From contig NZ_CP054139.1 of the NCBI RefSeq assembly GCF_013283875.1, positions 744,001-808,000 of the forward strand: a DNA stretch of 64,000 nucleotides, given 5' to 3'. This DNA is from Mucilaginibacter mali. GTDB lineage: Bacteria > Bacteroidota > Bacteroidia > Sphingobacteriales > Sphingobacteriaceae. A program made the position numbers and the translations under genes. Positions 34,024-42,149 of this stretch are shown piece by piece; the first letter of the stretch is position 1, and the number at the start of each line of letters is the position of its first letter. A model generated the notes under the pieces. It did no database searches. It saw only the letters and a list, made by a program, of their open reading frames with translations, and was not told the origin of the DNA.

Positions 34024-34836
34024 ATGAAAAAGACAGTATTAATAACAGGCGCCTCTTCCGGGTTTGGGAAATCGGCCGCTAAACTATTTTATAATAACGG
34101 TTGGAATGTAATAGCTACCATGCGTTCGCCGGAAAAAGAAACGGAATTATCGCCATTAGATGGCCTGTTATTGACCAGGCTGGATGTAACCGATAAGGCA
34201 AGTATCCAAAGCGCCATTTCGGCAGGGATAGAAAAGTTTGGCCAAATTGATGTATTGGTAAACAACGCTGGCTACGGGGCTATGGGCGCACTTGAAGCCG
34301 CGTCCGAAGAACAGATCAAGCAACAGTTTGATGTTAACCTGTTCGGCGTGATCGCCGTTACGCAGGCGGTGCTGCCCATTCTGCGCAGGCAAAAATCGGG
34401 CATTATCATCAATGTTTCTTCTGTAGGCGGCCGGGTTACGTTCCCGTTCTCATCGCTTTATCATGCCACCAAATTCGCGATGGAAGGCTTAACCGAATCG
34501 ATGCAATACGAACTGAACCCGCTGGGGATCCAATTGAAGATAGTGGAACCGGGTGGTTATAAAACAGAGTTTGCAGGCCGGTCGATGGATCTGTTTGGCG
34601 CAAATGGTATGGAGGATTACAAGCCATCGTTCGATCGGTTCATTACCATGCTGGATCACTGGCCAATGTCTGAAAATATTGGCGAGGTGGCCGAAGCGAT
34701 ATACGAAGCGGCCACCGATGGTACCGAAAAATTGCGTTATCCTGTAGGACATGATGCCGCGCAACTGTTGCAAAACCGCCAGCAAACAGACGATGTGAGC
34801 TTTAAAAAACAAATGGCCGCCCAAACCGGCATTTAA
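34024..34836 (+). CDS. short-chain dehydrogenase/reductase
   Basis: The 270-residue protein is a classical SDR. It has VLITGASSGFGKSAAKLF (residues 4-21) for NAD(P) binding, NNAGYGAMG near 80, the catalytic serine in NVSSVGGRVTFPFSSLYHATK with the Tyr-x-x-x-Lys pair (near 155-159), and a downstream LKIVEPGGYKTEF. An arginine in TMRSPEK after the second strand suggests NADP. The sequence is close to the retinol-dehydrogenase/oxidoreductase group used for many substrates. It stands alone between the desaturase and a strong terminator at 34847. The AraC regulator downstream could control it. Confidence 0.9.
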   Translation: MKKTVLITGASSGFGKSAAKLFYNNGWNVIATMRSPEKETELSPLDGLLLTRLDVTDKASIQSAISAGIEKFGQIDVLVNNAGYGAMGALEAASEEQIKQQFDVNLFGVIAVTQAVLPILRRQKSGIIINVSSVGGRVTFPFSSLYHATKFAMEGLTESMQYELNPLGIQLKIVEPGGYKTEFAGRSMDLFGANGMEDYKPSFDRFITMLDHWPMSENIGEVAEAIYEAATDGTEKLRYPVGHDAAQLLQNRQQTDDVSFKKQMAAQTGI

Positions 34837-34846
34837 ATCGATACAG

Positions 34847-34886
34847 GTTTAGGCTGACCGCAATTTGGTCAGCCTAAACTTTAATT
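34847..34886 (+). terminator. strong hairpin terminator after SDR gene
   Basis: A perfect 13-bp stem (34847-34859 with 34867-34879, GTTTAGGCTGACC and its complement) with a 7-base loop is followed by TTTAATT. It lies 10 bases after the SDR stop codon and separates that gene from the AraC regulator. Confidence 0.8.
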
Positions 34887-34903
34887 AGTAGTTTTATAAA
34901 ATC

Positions 34904-35806
34904 ATGCCAGATCAATATACCGATCTCCAATCCATCAGCGATATGCACAAATTGGTGCAGTATACGCCGCCCAAACATCCGCTGGTGAGCCTGGTGGATC
35001 ATGCCGATTTTTATGCTTGCCGGCCCCGGACAGATACGCTCTACCGTTTTGGTTTTTATACCATTTCGTGCAAAAAGTTTGAGGGTACCATGAAGTACGG
35101 CAAAGGCTATTATGATTTTAACGAAGGTTCGCTAATGTTTACTGCCCCATGGCAGGTTATATCGCCAGGGCCCGATGTGGTGGTTGACGAGGGTTGGGCG
35201 TTGTTTATTCACCCCGACCTGATCCATGGCACAGATCTGGGCCGGAAGATCCACCAATACTCGTTTTTTAATTATGAAACCAACGAGGCGCTGCATATTT
35301 CGGAAGAAGAGAAGCTGATCATTAAAGATTGCGTAGCGAAAATAGAGCGCGAATACTCCCAAAACCTCGACAAACATTCGCAGGGCCTTATTGTGAGTAA
35401 TATTGAACTACTGCTGAATTATTGCAATCGCTTTTACGATCGCCAGTTTTACACCCGGGCCAAAGTAAATTCGGATGTAGTGCAGCAGTTTGAAAAATTG
35501 TTGAAGGAATATTTTTTACAGGATACATTGATAGAGGCCGGTTTGCCCGGCGTAAAATACTTCGCGTCGCGGCTGAACCTATCGCCGCATTATTTATCCG
35601 ACCTGCTGAACAAGTTTACCGGCAAAACCACCCAGGAGCATATCCACCTGGAAATGATAGATAAGGCGAAATCGATGTTATGGGGCACTAATAATTCCAT
35701 CAGCGAAATTGCTTATGACCTTGGCTTTGAACATCCATCACACTTTACCAAAATATTTAAATCTAAAACAGGGAAATCTCCCAGCGAATATCGCGGGCTG
35801 AATTAA
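34904..35806 (+). CDS. AraC-family transcriptional regulator
   Basis: The 300-residue protein has an N-terminal cupin-like ligand domain (about residues 1-165, no membrane segments) and a C-terminal AraC domain (about 200-298). The first helix-turn-helix is ASRLNLSPHYLSDLLNKFTGKTTQEHI, and the second is ISEIAYDLGFEHPSHFTKIFKSKTGKSPSEYR, an exact fit to the family signature. It probably activates or represses the upstream SDR gene, a frequent pairing in Bacteroidota, though a strong terminator separates the two. The ligand is unknown. Confidence 0.92.
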   Translation: MPDQYTDLQSISDMHKLVQYTPPKHPLVSLVDHADFYACRPRTDTLYRFGFYTISCKKFEGTMKYGKGYYDFNEGSLMFTAPWQVISPGPDVVVDEGWALFIHPDLIHGTDLGRKIHQYSFFNYETNEALHISEEEKLIIKDCVAKIEREYSQNLDKHSQGLIVSNIELLLNYCNRFYDRQFYTRAKVNSDVVQQFEKLLKEYFLQDTLIEAGLPGVKYFASRLNLSPHYLSDLLNKFTGKTTQEHIHLEMIDKAKSMLWGTNNSISEIAYDLGFEHPSHFTKIFKSKTGKSPSEYRGLN

Positions 35807-35957
35807 TGGCGGCAATTACCGGTGTTTTTTAACTGTGGGATGCCGGGTTTTCTTTATGGTAAATTTTCTTTTAAAAAACCTTGCAAATGAGCGGGTTTGC
35901 TGCGTAACTTTATATAGTAATTGCTATAAACCTAAAATTTTCAGGAGGGAAAATGTT

Positions 35958-36140
35958 ATGAAGAAGAATGACATTTTAATTGCTCAGCCTGTTAAGACTG
36001 AAACCGGTAACCCGGCATTGCAAATTCAACCCATTACAGGCCAAAAAATGTACCGCGACCATAAGGTGTGCGATCATTACACGCATGGCAGGGTTAATAA
36101 ATTCCCGTTTGGCAGCAGCCAGGGGCCGGTGTGCTTTTAA
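35958..36140 (+). CDS. 60-residue peptide with strong Shine-Dalgarno
   Basis: The ATG at 35958 is preceded by AGGAGGG at 35943-35949 (8-base spacing), an unusually strong Shine-Dalgarno for Bacteroidota. An in-frame extension upstream is less likely because it runs through AT-rich non-coding sequence. The 60-residue product is polar at first, with a tandem PVK/NPA/QIQP segment, and ends in a part with Cys38, Cys59 and the terminal SSQGPVCF. There is no signal peptide or membrane helix. It looks like a small regulatory peptide or a precursor of a modified peptide, but no modifying enzyme is nearby. I do not assign a function. Confidence 0.5.
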   Translation: MKKNDILIAQPVKTETGNPALQIQPITGQKMYRDHKVCDHYTHGRVNKFPFGSSQGPVCF

Positions 36141-36161
36141 TAAAATTGCCGCGGTCTTATA

Positions 36162-36803
36162 TCAATTTTTAATAAATGGAAGCGATGCTTCCTTATAGAC
36201 CGGCTTTTGCACTTGCGACCGCAATTTGCTAAAGCTTTGCGTAGGGCCATTAGCCGCGAACATATTTACCAGCCAGGCGGGGATAGCGCCACCGGGATCT
36301 ACCTGCAGCGTGTACGCCACGTGTACCCGGTTAGTCCCTACCGGGCTGATCACCCACTTTCCCGTTGAATGCTCTATCCGTACAATTCCCTTTTTAACAG
36401 GCACCATGCCCGGCACCACTGGGCCATCAACATAAACAACTTTGGTTTCGGGGTTTTGCGTTACCACCAAATGCGCCACAAAATCGCGGTTTTGGGCAGG
36501 CCAGGGAATGTTTACTTCCGAATAATAATATAGTTCTGACGGGGATACCTGCTTCAGCAGCGTGCAGCTTTTGGTGCTGTAAACCCATTCGGTACATGTT
36601 TTAACATCAAGTAATACGGTAACCAGTTGGGCAAGGGTGGCATCAAAGTAACATTCTACTTTAATGGCTTTTACCTTCGAATCGGGTACCGACGCGGTAT
36701 AAACCTTAATACCATTTGTCTCGCTGTTCAGCTGCCACGATTGTCCGCTGGCCCATAAAAAGCCAAACAATAAAAAGGAAAGGGTTATAATTTTGCGCAT
36801 CAA
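36162..36803 (-). CDS. secreted START-domain protein
   Basis: The 213-residue protein has a signal peptide (cleavage near ASGQ, residue 20), so it is periplasmic or lipid-associated. The rest is a START/SRPBCC fold with the signature YYYSEVNIPWPAQNRDFVAHLVV (about residues 90-112) and a C-terminal helix beginning AWLVNMFAANGPTQSFSKLRSQV. START domains bind a lipid in a deep pocket. Bacterial secreted versions are common in Bacteroidota with unknown ligands. It is monocistronic and convergent with the 60-residue peptide gene, 21 bases apart. Confidence 0.88.
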   Translation of the reverse strand: MMRKIITLSFLLFGFLWASGQSWQLNSETNGIKVYTASVPDSKVKAIKVECYFDATLAQLVTVLLDVKTCTEWVYSTKSCTLLKQVSPSELYYYSEVNIPWPAQNRDFVAHLVVTQNPETKVVYVDGPVVPGMVPVKKGIVRIEHSTGKWVISPVGTNRVHVAYTLQVDPGGAIPAWLVNMFAANGPTQSFSKLRSQVQKPVYKEASLPFIKN

Positions 36804-37215
36804 TTTTAAAAGTACACACTTGATATTCTTTTAGTTTCATTAAAAAGTAAAAAATATTTTAAAATATTTTTTACTGCGCAAATACACTGCGCAGTGCCGC
36901 TCAACCTTTGTATCGTCAACAAAAACAAAAGGAGGGATTTTAAAATGGCTCTCCCCCTTTAGGGGGCGGGGGCTTTGAATGATGCCGTAAGCTGCTGATA
37001 CTTCGTCCGGTCGAAGGCTGCTAGCACAGCCGGGGTTCAACTCCCCATCAATGTTCACCTGCTGCCTGTCGCTCTTTCATTTTCATAATTAACGCATTAA
37101 AATACCGTGTTTTTACGGTATAATATGGCATAAGTTAATCTTTAACTTGCAGGTAATTAACAGGATATTCGCATTAAAGCATATCCTTATTCTTAGACCT
37201 TAAATTTTATTAATT
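36804..37215. other. 412-base gap with palindromic repeat remnant
   Basis: The left part is AT-rich. Around 36945-36975 is a G/C-rich word pair (CCCCCTTTAGGGGG) like those seen at the repeat-rich gap 46854-47272. The middle (36975-37070) is higher in GC without an ORF. Near 37103-37120 is the palindrome TACCGT-gttttt-ACGGTA. The last 80 bases before the acyl-carrier-like gene are AT-rich and probably hold its promoter. Confidence 0.45.
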
Positions 37216-37494
37216 ATGCCAACTATTGAAGAAGTAACTGCAAAAGTGATCGCTATCCTTGCAGAAAAGGCCAACCTCGATCCTGAAGACATTACCGATT
37301 ACACCAAAAAGCTAACCGAGTTTCCGCTTAATCTCGATTCCACTGCATTGGGCTTTATAGCTATTACGCTAAGGGAATATATGGAAGATATTTTAGCGGG
37401 CGCTACCATTACCTCACAGGAAGTAAAAGCCAGTGGACTTACGGTTAAAAAGCTGATAGCATTAGTATGTGAAAGGTTAGGGGTAGCAGCATGA
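37216..37494 (+). CDS. acyl-carrier-protein-like protein
   Basis: The 92-residue protein has the four-helix pattern of acyl carrier proteins. The phosphopantetheine serine would be Ser42 in LNLDSTALGF (canonical motif x-D-S-L), followed by TITSQEVKASGLTVKKLIALV, which matches helix III/IV of carrier proteins. The position after DS is Thr instead of Leu, so carrier function is likely but not certain. It overlaps the next gene by four bases (ATGA). No fatty-acid or NRPS/PKS gene is near, so it may work as a specialised carrier in a small envelope system with the two following genes. Confidence 0.62.
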   Translation: MPTIEEVTAKVIAILAEKANLDPEDITDYTKKLTEFPLNLDSTALGFIAITLREYMEDILAGATITSQEVKASGLTVKKLIALVCERLGVAA

Positions 37495-38417
37495 AAACGC
37501 GGTTGATCTTAACAGCGCTGGTGTTCTTAACAGTTAAGGCATCGGCCAATAATTACAGTGATACAACTCATCATGCGCATACCGACAGTATCCCCAATTT
37601 TGTGCGTGGTATTGGTAAAATAAGCGCGGCGCTGGCAAAAAGCAATATTGCCTTGCGGCGATCATTTGATGGCGCTAAAGAAGAAGCTAAACCCGCCAGC
37701 ATCCTTTGGAATAATGATTACGAGAACAAGCTGTACTACACCGTTTTAGATATGGCTGTCAGGGTATCCGAACTTGATCTGTTACAAACCGGCCACACCA
37801 GCCTGGTATTTTATCCCAAGTTTGAATGGCATAAAAACAGCATCGACAAGGATGACAAGAAGAAAAATAACCTGACCGGCGGCATCAATACCGAATTTTT
37901 GGTGAGTGTGGCCAATCATTGGTGGGCGCATCCGTTTATAACCGGTTCGTTTGATTATAAGAACGATCTGGTAAAATCGCTGGAAACAACGCAGACCAAA
38001 GGCTTCCTGTCATTCAGCGGTTCGCATAATTTTGAACCGGGCGCGCCTGTGCGAAACGATACCAAGGCGGTAATTTTTAAATATTATCCCTATACCGGCC
38101 TCGAATACTACAACAGCATTAATAAAGGCAGCCAGAAGGCCAGCTTTTGGGCCAATCGTTTTTATGCCGAGTTAAACCCGATATCGCGCTATCAGTACAA
38201 TTTTATGCAGATCACTATCGATTATACCTTCCGTAAGGTATTGAACGATAATTTGTACAACATGGGTAATGTGCATTGGTTATCTATTGGGGCAAATATT
38301 TATCCTGATGGCAAAGGCAACCTGGGTTTAGGCCTTGATTATAGCGAGGGAGAAGATCCCAGCAGCAATTTTACCCGTACAAAAATGCTGGCTTTAGGTA
38401 TAAAGCTAAAAATATAA
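37491..38417 (+). CDS. secreted beta-rich protein, probable outer-membrane barrel
   Basis: The 308-residue protein has a signal peptide (about residues 1-19, ending ASA). The mature part alternates aromatic/hydrophobic and polar residues in short strands with turns and ends LGIKLKI, features of an outer-membrane barrel of about 12 strands. I do not recognise a family. It is the middle gene of a trio: it overlaps the acyl-carrier-like gene by 4 bases and is followed 16 bases later by a coiled-coil membrane protein. The role is unknown. Confidence 0.7.
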   Translation: MKTRLILTALVFLTVKASANNYSDTTHHAHTDSIPNFVRGIGKISAALAKSNIALRRSFDGAKEEAKPASILWNNDYENKLYYTVLDMAVRVSELDLLQTGHTSLVFYPKFEWHKNSIDKDDKKKNNLTGGINTEFLVSVANHWWAHPFITGSFDYKNDLVKSLETTQTKGFLSFSGSHNFEPGAPVRNDTKAVIFKYYPYTGLEYYNSINKGSQKASFWANRFYAELNPISRYQYNFMQITIDYTFRKVLNDNLYNMGNVHWLSIGANIYPDGKGNLGLGLDYSEGEDPSSNFTRTKMLALGIKLKI

Positions 38418-38433
38418 CCTTAAACCTTTAATC

Positions 38434-39249
38434 ATGAAAAAGCTATTTACACTATTGGCAGCGCTTATTACAGCGGTCAGAATTTTTGCCCAAACCCCGG
38501 CTGCTACTTATACGCTCCCGCTCGATCTGGCTTCCAATCAAACGGTTGATGCCGTTGCACAGATAGGTGATATCGGCCCTAATGTTTCATATATCGACCT
38601 GACATCTATGATCACCAAATTACAGGGCGACCTGGGCGCACAGACCGATAATTTAAATACCAACAAAAACCTGCTGCAGATCTACACGCCAATGGCAGTG
38701 AACCTGGAAAACCCGGCGACATACCCCGATACGCAAAAAAGGGAAGCGTTGACCAATAGTTATAACAACGCCATGAAGACGGTGAAGGGCAATGTAGAAA
38801 CCAGCAAAAAGAACATCGAAAAGATAAACGCTGATATTGCCAAGATAACCAAGGTGATAAACAACCGGATGAATATTGAGCAATCGCAGCAAAACTTCAG
38901 ACAGTGGACCTCTTTTATATTTGCCGGTTTGCTGGCAATTATTATCGGAGGCTTCTTTTACATCTTGTTCCGGAGTGATAATAACAATCTGGCATCGCTA
39001 TTAATGGGCGAGAGTGGTTTACAATTTATCACGTTGTTTTCGCTTATTATTTCAATTATTCTGTTCGGGGTATTAAATATACTGGAAGGTAAGGAACTGG
39101 CGGCAATCATTTCGGCCATAGCAGGTTTTATATTGGGTAAGTATGATCCGGCTAAAGTTGGCGGTGCAGCCGGCGGCGGTGCGGGTAATGGCGGAAATCC
39201 GCCACCGGGGGGCGGCGGTAACGGCGGTAATGCCGGCGATGGTAAATAG
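38434..39249 (+). CDS. coiled-coil protein with three membrane helices and Gly-rich tail
   Basis: The 271-residue protein starts with a signal-like segment ending near FAQ (residue 20). Residues about 55-150 are charged and heptad-like (coiled coil). Three hydrophobic helices follow (about 155-177, 189-211 and 215-235). The C-terminus is a Gly/Asn/Pro-rich tail (GGAAGGGAGNGGNPPPG). No family is recognised. The layout suggests a membrane scaffold partner of the two genes upstream. A strong terminator follows at 39270-39309, so the trio forms one unit. Confidence 0.72.
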   Translation: MKKLFTLLAALITAVRIFAQTPAATYTLPLDLASNQTVDAVAQIGDIGPNVSYIDLTSMITKLQGDLGAQTDNLNTNKNLLQIYTPMAVNLENPATYPDTQKREALTNSYNNAMKTVKGNVETSKKNIEKINADIAKITKVINNRMNIEQSQQNFRQWTSFIFAGLLAIIIGGFFYILFRSDNNNLASLLMGESGLQFITLFSLIISIILFGVLNILEGKELAAIISAIAGFILGKYDPAKVGGAAGGGAGNGGNPPPGGGGNGGNAGDGK

Positions 39250-39269
39250 TGATTTAAACGGGTATCAAT

Positions 39270-39309
39270 AAAAAAGCGTGGTGTATCTTTTTGCGCCACG
39301 CTTTTTTTT
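39270..39309. terminator. bidirectional terminator
   Basis: AAAAAAGCGTGG (from 39270) and CCACGCTTTTTT (to 39308) pair as a stem of about 12 bp with A/T tracts on both sides, so it can end both the plus-strand trio and the minus-strand SRPBCC gene, which ends at 39326. Confidence 0.85.
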
Positions 39310-39325
39310 ATTGATGCGGTATTGC

Positions 39326-39817
39326 TTAAGCCAGCAATTCGTCCAGGTTGCCAAGGGCCATGGTAAAGCCTTCTTTGAAACCCATGCCCACAATTTGCTC
39401 CAGTTCCGCTTCGCTGTCAAATGACATTTCTACGGTTATTGTAGTACCGGTAGCCGTAGCAGTGAACTCATTCTTCCAGTACATATTAGGGAAACCGGGG
39501 GCTTTGTTGCCATCCTCATCAGCAAAAACGCTGGTAGCGGTAAAGCTTTTGCCGGGATCTATCGTACCAAAATCTACCAGGCACCATTGGCCTTCGCCAT
39601 CGGGGCCGGTCATTTTATAAAACCATTGGCCACCTTCGGTAAAGTCCATTCTTTTGGTAACGGCCTTCCATGGTTTTGGCGCCCACCATTGGTCAAGCAG
39701 TTCGGCCTCGGTCCAGGCGCGCCAAACAGCATCTACAGGTGCGTTAATGTCGCGTGTTACGATCAGCGCTTTGCCCGATGCGGCTTTGCTGATCTTTGTT
39801 TCATTCATGTTCATCAT
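39326..39817 (-). CDS. SRPBCC/AHSA1-family protein of ArsR pair
   Basis: The 163-residue protein is an AHSA1-like START-fold protein. It opens with [33 protein letters not shown], the typical first strand and helix, followed by [13 protein letters not shown] and a C-terminal helix ending [13 protein letters not shown]. These proteins bind small hydrophobic molecules and are often paired with an ArsR regulator. Here the ArsR gene overlaps its start by four bases (ATGA). The ligand is unknown. Two tandem ATG codons begin the gene, and either could be used. Confidence 0.92.
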   Translation of the reverse strand: MMNMNETKISKAASGKALIVTRDINAPVDAVWRAWTEAELLDQWWAPKPWKAVTKRMDFTEGGQWFYKMTGPDGEGQWCLVDFGTIDPGKSFTATSVFADEDGNKAPGFPNMYWKNEFTATATGTTITVEMSFDSEAELEQIVGMGFKEGFTMALGNLDELLA

Positions 39818-40137
39818 TGGTTTTTGTTTTTAAGGTTATTTAATACGTTCTCTAACTCGTTAAACTTGTCGTCCCACATCTTGCGGAACGGTTCCAGCCA
39901 TGCATCTACTTCCTTCATTTTATTGGTGTTTAAATGATAATATATCTCACGCCCCTGGTGTTGCTGTGTAACCAGGCCACACTCGGTTAGTATGCCGACG
40001 TGTTTGGATACCGCCTGCCGGGTACTGTCAAAGCGTTCGGCAAGGGCATTGGGTGTCATGGCTTGTAAAGCCAGCAAAGCCAGTATCATGCGGCGGGTGG
40101 GGTCGGCAATGCCCTGGAATACGTCTCGTCTGGTCAT
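39814..40137 (-). CDS. ArsR-family transcriptional repressor
   Basis: The reading frame is open upstream to 40236, but I place the start at ATG 40137 ([20 protein letters not shown]). The extension would run through the operator region and lacks conserved residues. The 107-residue product is a winged-helix protein with [44 protein letters not shown], an ArsR-type DNA-binding core. No metal-binding cysteines are seen, so it probably senses an organic ligand. It is co-translated with the SRPBCC gene and is likely autoregulated through the TTGCAAC repeats upstream. Confidence 0.9.
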   Translation of the reverse strand: MTRRDVFQGIADPTRRMILALLALQAMTPNALAERFDSTRQAVSKHVGILTECGLVTQQHQGREIYYHLNTNKMKEVDAWLEPFRKMWDDKFNELENVLNNLKNKNQ

Positions 40138-40150
40138 TTTGTAGTATTTC

Positions 40151-40198
40151 TTGCAACTATATGGTTGCAAATATATTAATGCAATCAATTGGTTGCAA
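40151..40198 (-). promoter_or_regulatory. probable ArsR operator repeats
   Basis: TTGCAAC (40151-40157) is mirrored as GTTGCAA (40164-40170), a perfect 7-bp inverted repeat. GGTTGCAA recurs at 40191-40198 and pairs with TGCAA at 40180-40184. The sites begin 14 bases upstream of the ArsR start codon, where an autoregulatory repressor would bind. Confidence 0.65.
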
Positions 40199-40339
40199 GT
40201 TTTATTTGAAAATTTATTTTTGTCAGCATGCGACACTATTGTATGTACATGATATTCTCCATGGTACTATAGTGCCTTATTTTGATATTTTTTTATCGGA
40301 TATCAGCATAAAATCCATCCTTTTGAACTAAGTGTACAT

Positions 40340-40365
40340 GATACAATTACATGGGCAATTGTATC
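40340..40365 (+). promoter_or_regulatory. perfect inverted repeat upstream of the GMC operon
   Basis: GATACAATT at 40340-40348 and AATTGTATC at 40357-40365 form 9-bp arms around an 8-base spacer. The position, 87 bases before the GMC gene, fits an operator. No dedicated regulator gene is in the operon. Confidence 0.45.
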
Positions 40366-40451
40366 CATTTTGTTACCAATGTTGCTAATTAGAAAAAAGC
40401 AATATATTTACATCTCCCTATAATAATTAACCTCTTTATAACCTTTTATAT

Positions 40452-42128
40452 ATGGCTGAAAACGTATTCGACGCGATAGTTATCGGGTCTGGAATATCAG
40501 GCGGATGGGCCGCTAAAGAACTGACGGAGAAAGGCTTAAAAACCCTAATGCTGGAGCGTGGCAAAGATATCGAACACATTAAGGGATATGTGAATGCCAA
40601 TAAAGATCCATGGGAAATACCTCATCATGGAAGCCGTACCCAGCAAATGATCAATGATCACCCGGTGCTGAAACGCGATTATGTGCTAAGCGAAGCCAAT
40701 CTTGATTACTGGGTTAACGAAAAAGAAAGCCCGTATACCGAAACTAAACCATTTGATTGGTTTCGTGGATATCATGTAGGTGGCCGTTCGCTGATGTGGG
40801 GGCGCCAATCATACCGCTGGAGCGATTTTGATTTTGAAGGGAACGCCAAGGATGGCATCGCTGTTGATTGGCCGATCCGTTATAAAGACCTGGCCCCATG
40901 GTACAGCCATGTAGAAAAATTTGCCGGCATCAGTGGTTCGCTTGAAGGCTTGCCACAACTTCCTGATGGCGATTTCATGCCTGCCATGCAAATGAACATT
41001 GTTGAGAAAGATGTGGCCGCCCGTATCAAAGCCGCTTATAAAGACAGGCATATGATCATTGGTCGTACGGCTAATATCACCGTGCCGCACAATGGCCGCA
41101 CCAATTGCCAGTACCGCAATAAATGCGCACTGGGTTGTCCGTTCGGCGGGTACTTCAGCACACAGTCGGCAACCCTGCCGGCAGCCAGGGCTACCGGTAA
41201 TTTAAAACTGCGTCCGTTCTCTATCGTTACCAAAATTTTGTACGATAAGGATACCAAAAAGGCCAGGGGCGTAGAGATCATTGATGCTGAAACCAACAAA
41301 ACTTACGAATACTTTGCCAAAGTGATCTTCGTGAACGCCTCTACACTTAACTCAACCTGGGTGCTGATGAATTCGGCTACTGATGTTTGGGAAGGTGGCC
41401 TGGGCAGCAGCAGTGGCGAACTGGGCCATAACCTGATGGACCACCACTTTAAACTGGGTGCCAGCGGCGAGATGGAAGGTTATGATGATAAGTATTATTA
41501 CGGTCGCCGTGCCAACGGCATTTATGTGCCACGCTATCGCAATTTGTTTGGCGATAAACGCGATTACCTGCGCGGCTTCGGCTACCAGGGCGGCGCGAGC
41601 CGAAAAGGCTGGAGCCGGGAGATTGCCGAAATGGGCATCGGTGCAGACTTTAAGGAGGCGCTGACCGAACCGGGCCAGTGGGGTATGGGCATCACCGCCT
41701 TTGGCGAGACCTTGCCTTACCACGATAATAAGATCACTTTAGACCATACCAATAAGGATAAATGGGGCCTGCCAACCTTAGCTATCGATGCCGAAATAAA
41801 AGAAAACGAGCAAAAAATGCGCGTTGATATGATGGCCGACGCGGTAGAGATGCTGGAGAAGGCCGGTGTTAAAAACGTAAAATCGTTTGATAACGGCTAC
41901 ACCCTGGGCGCGGGCATCCACGAGATGGGCACCGCACGTATGGGTTTAGATCCAAAAACATCGGTACTGAATAAACACAACCAGGTTTGGGACGCGCTGA
42001 ACGTTTATGTTACCGATGGCGCCTGTATGACATCGGCAGCATGCCAAAACCCATCGTTAACCTATATGGCATTAACCGCCCGCGCGGTAGATCATGCCGT
42101 TGGCGAATTAAAGAACAGAAACATCTAA
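40452..42128 (+). CDS. GMC-family oxidoreductase, catalytic subunit of a glycoside 3-dehydrogenase-like complex
   Basis: The 558-residue flavoprotein starts with the FAD-binding Rossmann motif DAIVIGSGISGGWAAKELTEKG (about residues 8-29) and ends with the GMC C-terminal block NPSLTYMALTARAVDHAVG. Internal landmarks are GGRSLMWGRQSYRWSDFDF near 115 and the cysteine segment RNKCALGCPFGGYFS (about 222-236). It has no signal peptide, so export by piggy-back on the Tat-bearing subunit at 43649 is likely. In membrane-bound glucoside 3-dehydrogenases and gluconate dehydrogenases a GMC subunit, a small Tat subunit and a cytochrome c work together. All three types are in this operon, so oxidation of a sugar at C3 is the preferred role. 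Confidence 0.9.
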   Translation: MAENVFDAIVIGSGISGGWAAKELTEKGLKTLMLERGKDIEHIKGYVNANKDPWEIPHHGSRTQQMINDHPVLKRDYVLSEANLDYWVNEKESPYTETKPFDWFRGYHVGGRSLMWGRQSYRWSDFDFEGNAKDGIAVDWPIRYKDLAPWYSHVEKFAGISGSLEGLPQLPDGDFMPAMQMNIVEKDVAARIKAAYKDRHMIIGRTANITVPHNGRTNCQYRNKCALGCPFGGYFSTQSATLPAARATGNLKLRPFSIVTKILYDKDTKKARGVEIIDAETNKTYEYFAKVIFVNASTLNSTWVLMNSATDVWEGGLGSSSGELGHNLMDHHFKLGASGEMEGYDDKYYYGRRANGIYVPRYRNLFGDKRDYLRGFGYQGGASRKGWSREIAEMGIGADFKEALTEPGQWGMGITAFGETLPYHDNKITLDHTNKDKWGLPTLAIDAEIKENEQKMRVDMMADAVEMLEKAGVKNVKSFDNGYTLGAGIHEMGTARMGLDPKTSVLNKHNQVWDALNVYVTDGACMTSAACQNPSLTYMALTARAVDHAVGELKNRNI

Positions 42129-42149
42129 TCAAAATAAAAAAGACCTTAT

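Larger units (their letters stand above)
40138..40451. other. 314-base divergent regulatory region
   Basis: This gap lies between the minus-strand ArsR gene and the plus-strand GMC gene. It holds the ArsR operator repeats (40151-40198), the word TGTACATGATA twice (40244-40254 and 40333-40343) and a perfect inverted repeat GATACAATT/AATTGTATC at 40340-40365, about 87 bases before the GMC start. No extra gene is seen. Confidence 0.6.

Noticed and set aside
35835..35957. N-terminal extension of the 60-residue peptide
   Set aside because: The upstream in-frame part is AT-rich with no ribosome site, while a strong Shine-Dalgarno stands directly before the ATG at 35958.
36945..36975. Terminator or promoter from the CCCCCTTTAGGGGG palindrome
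   Set aside because: No T-run and no nearby gene end on either strand; it looks like a fragment of a repeat.
40138..40236. Longer N-terminus for the ArsR protein
   Set aside because: It would run through the operator repeats and adds 33 residues unlike any ArsR protein; the ATG at 40137 matches the family start.
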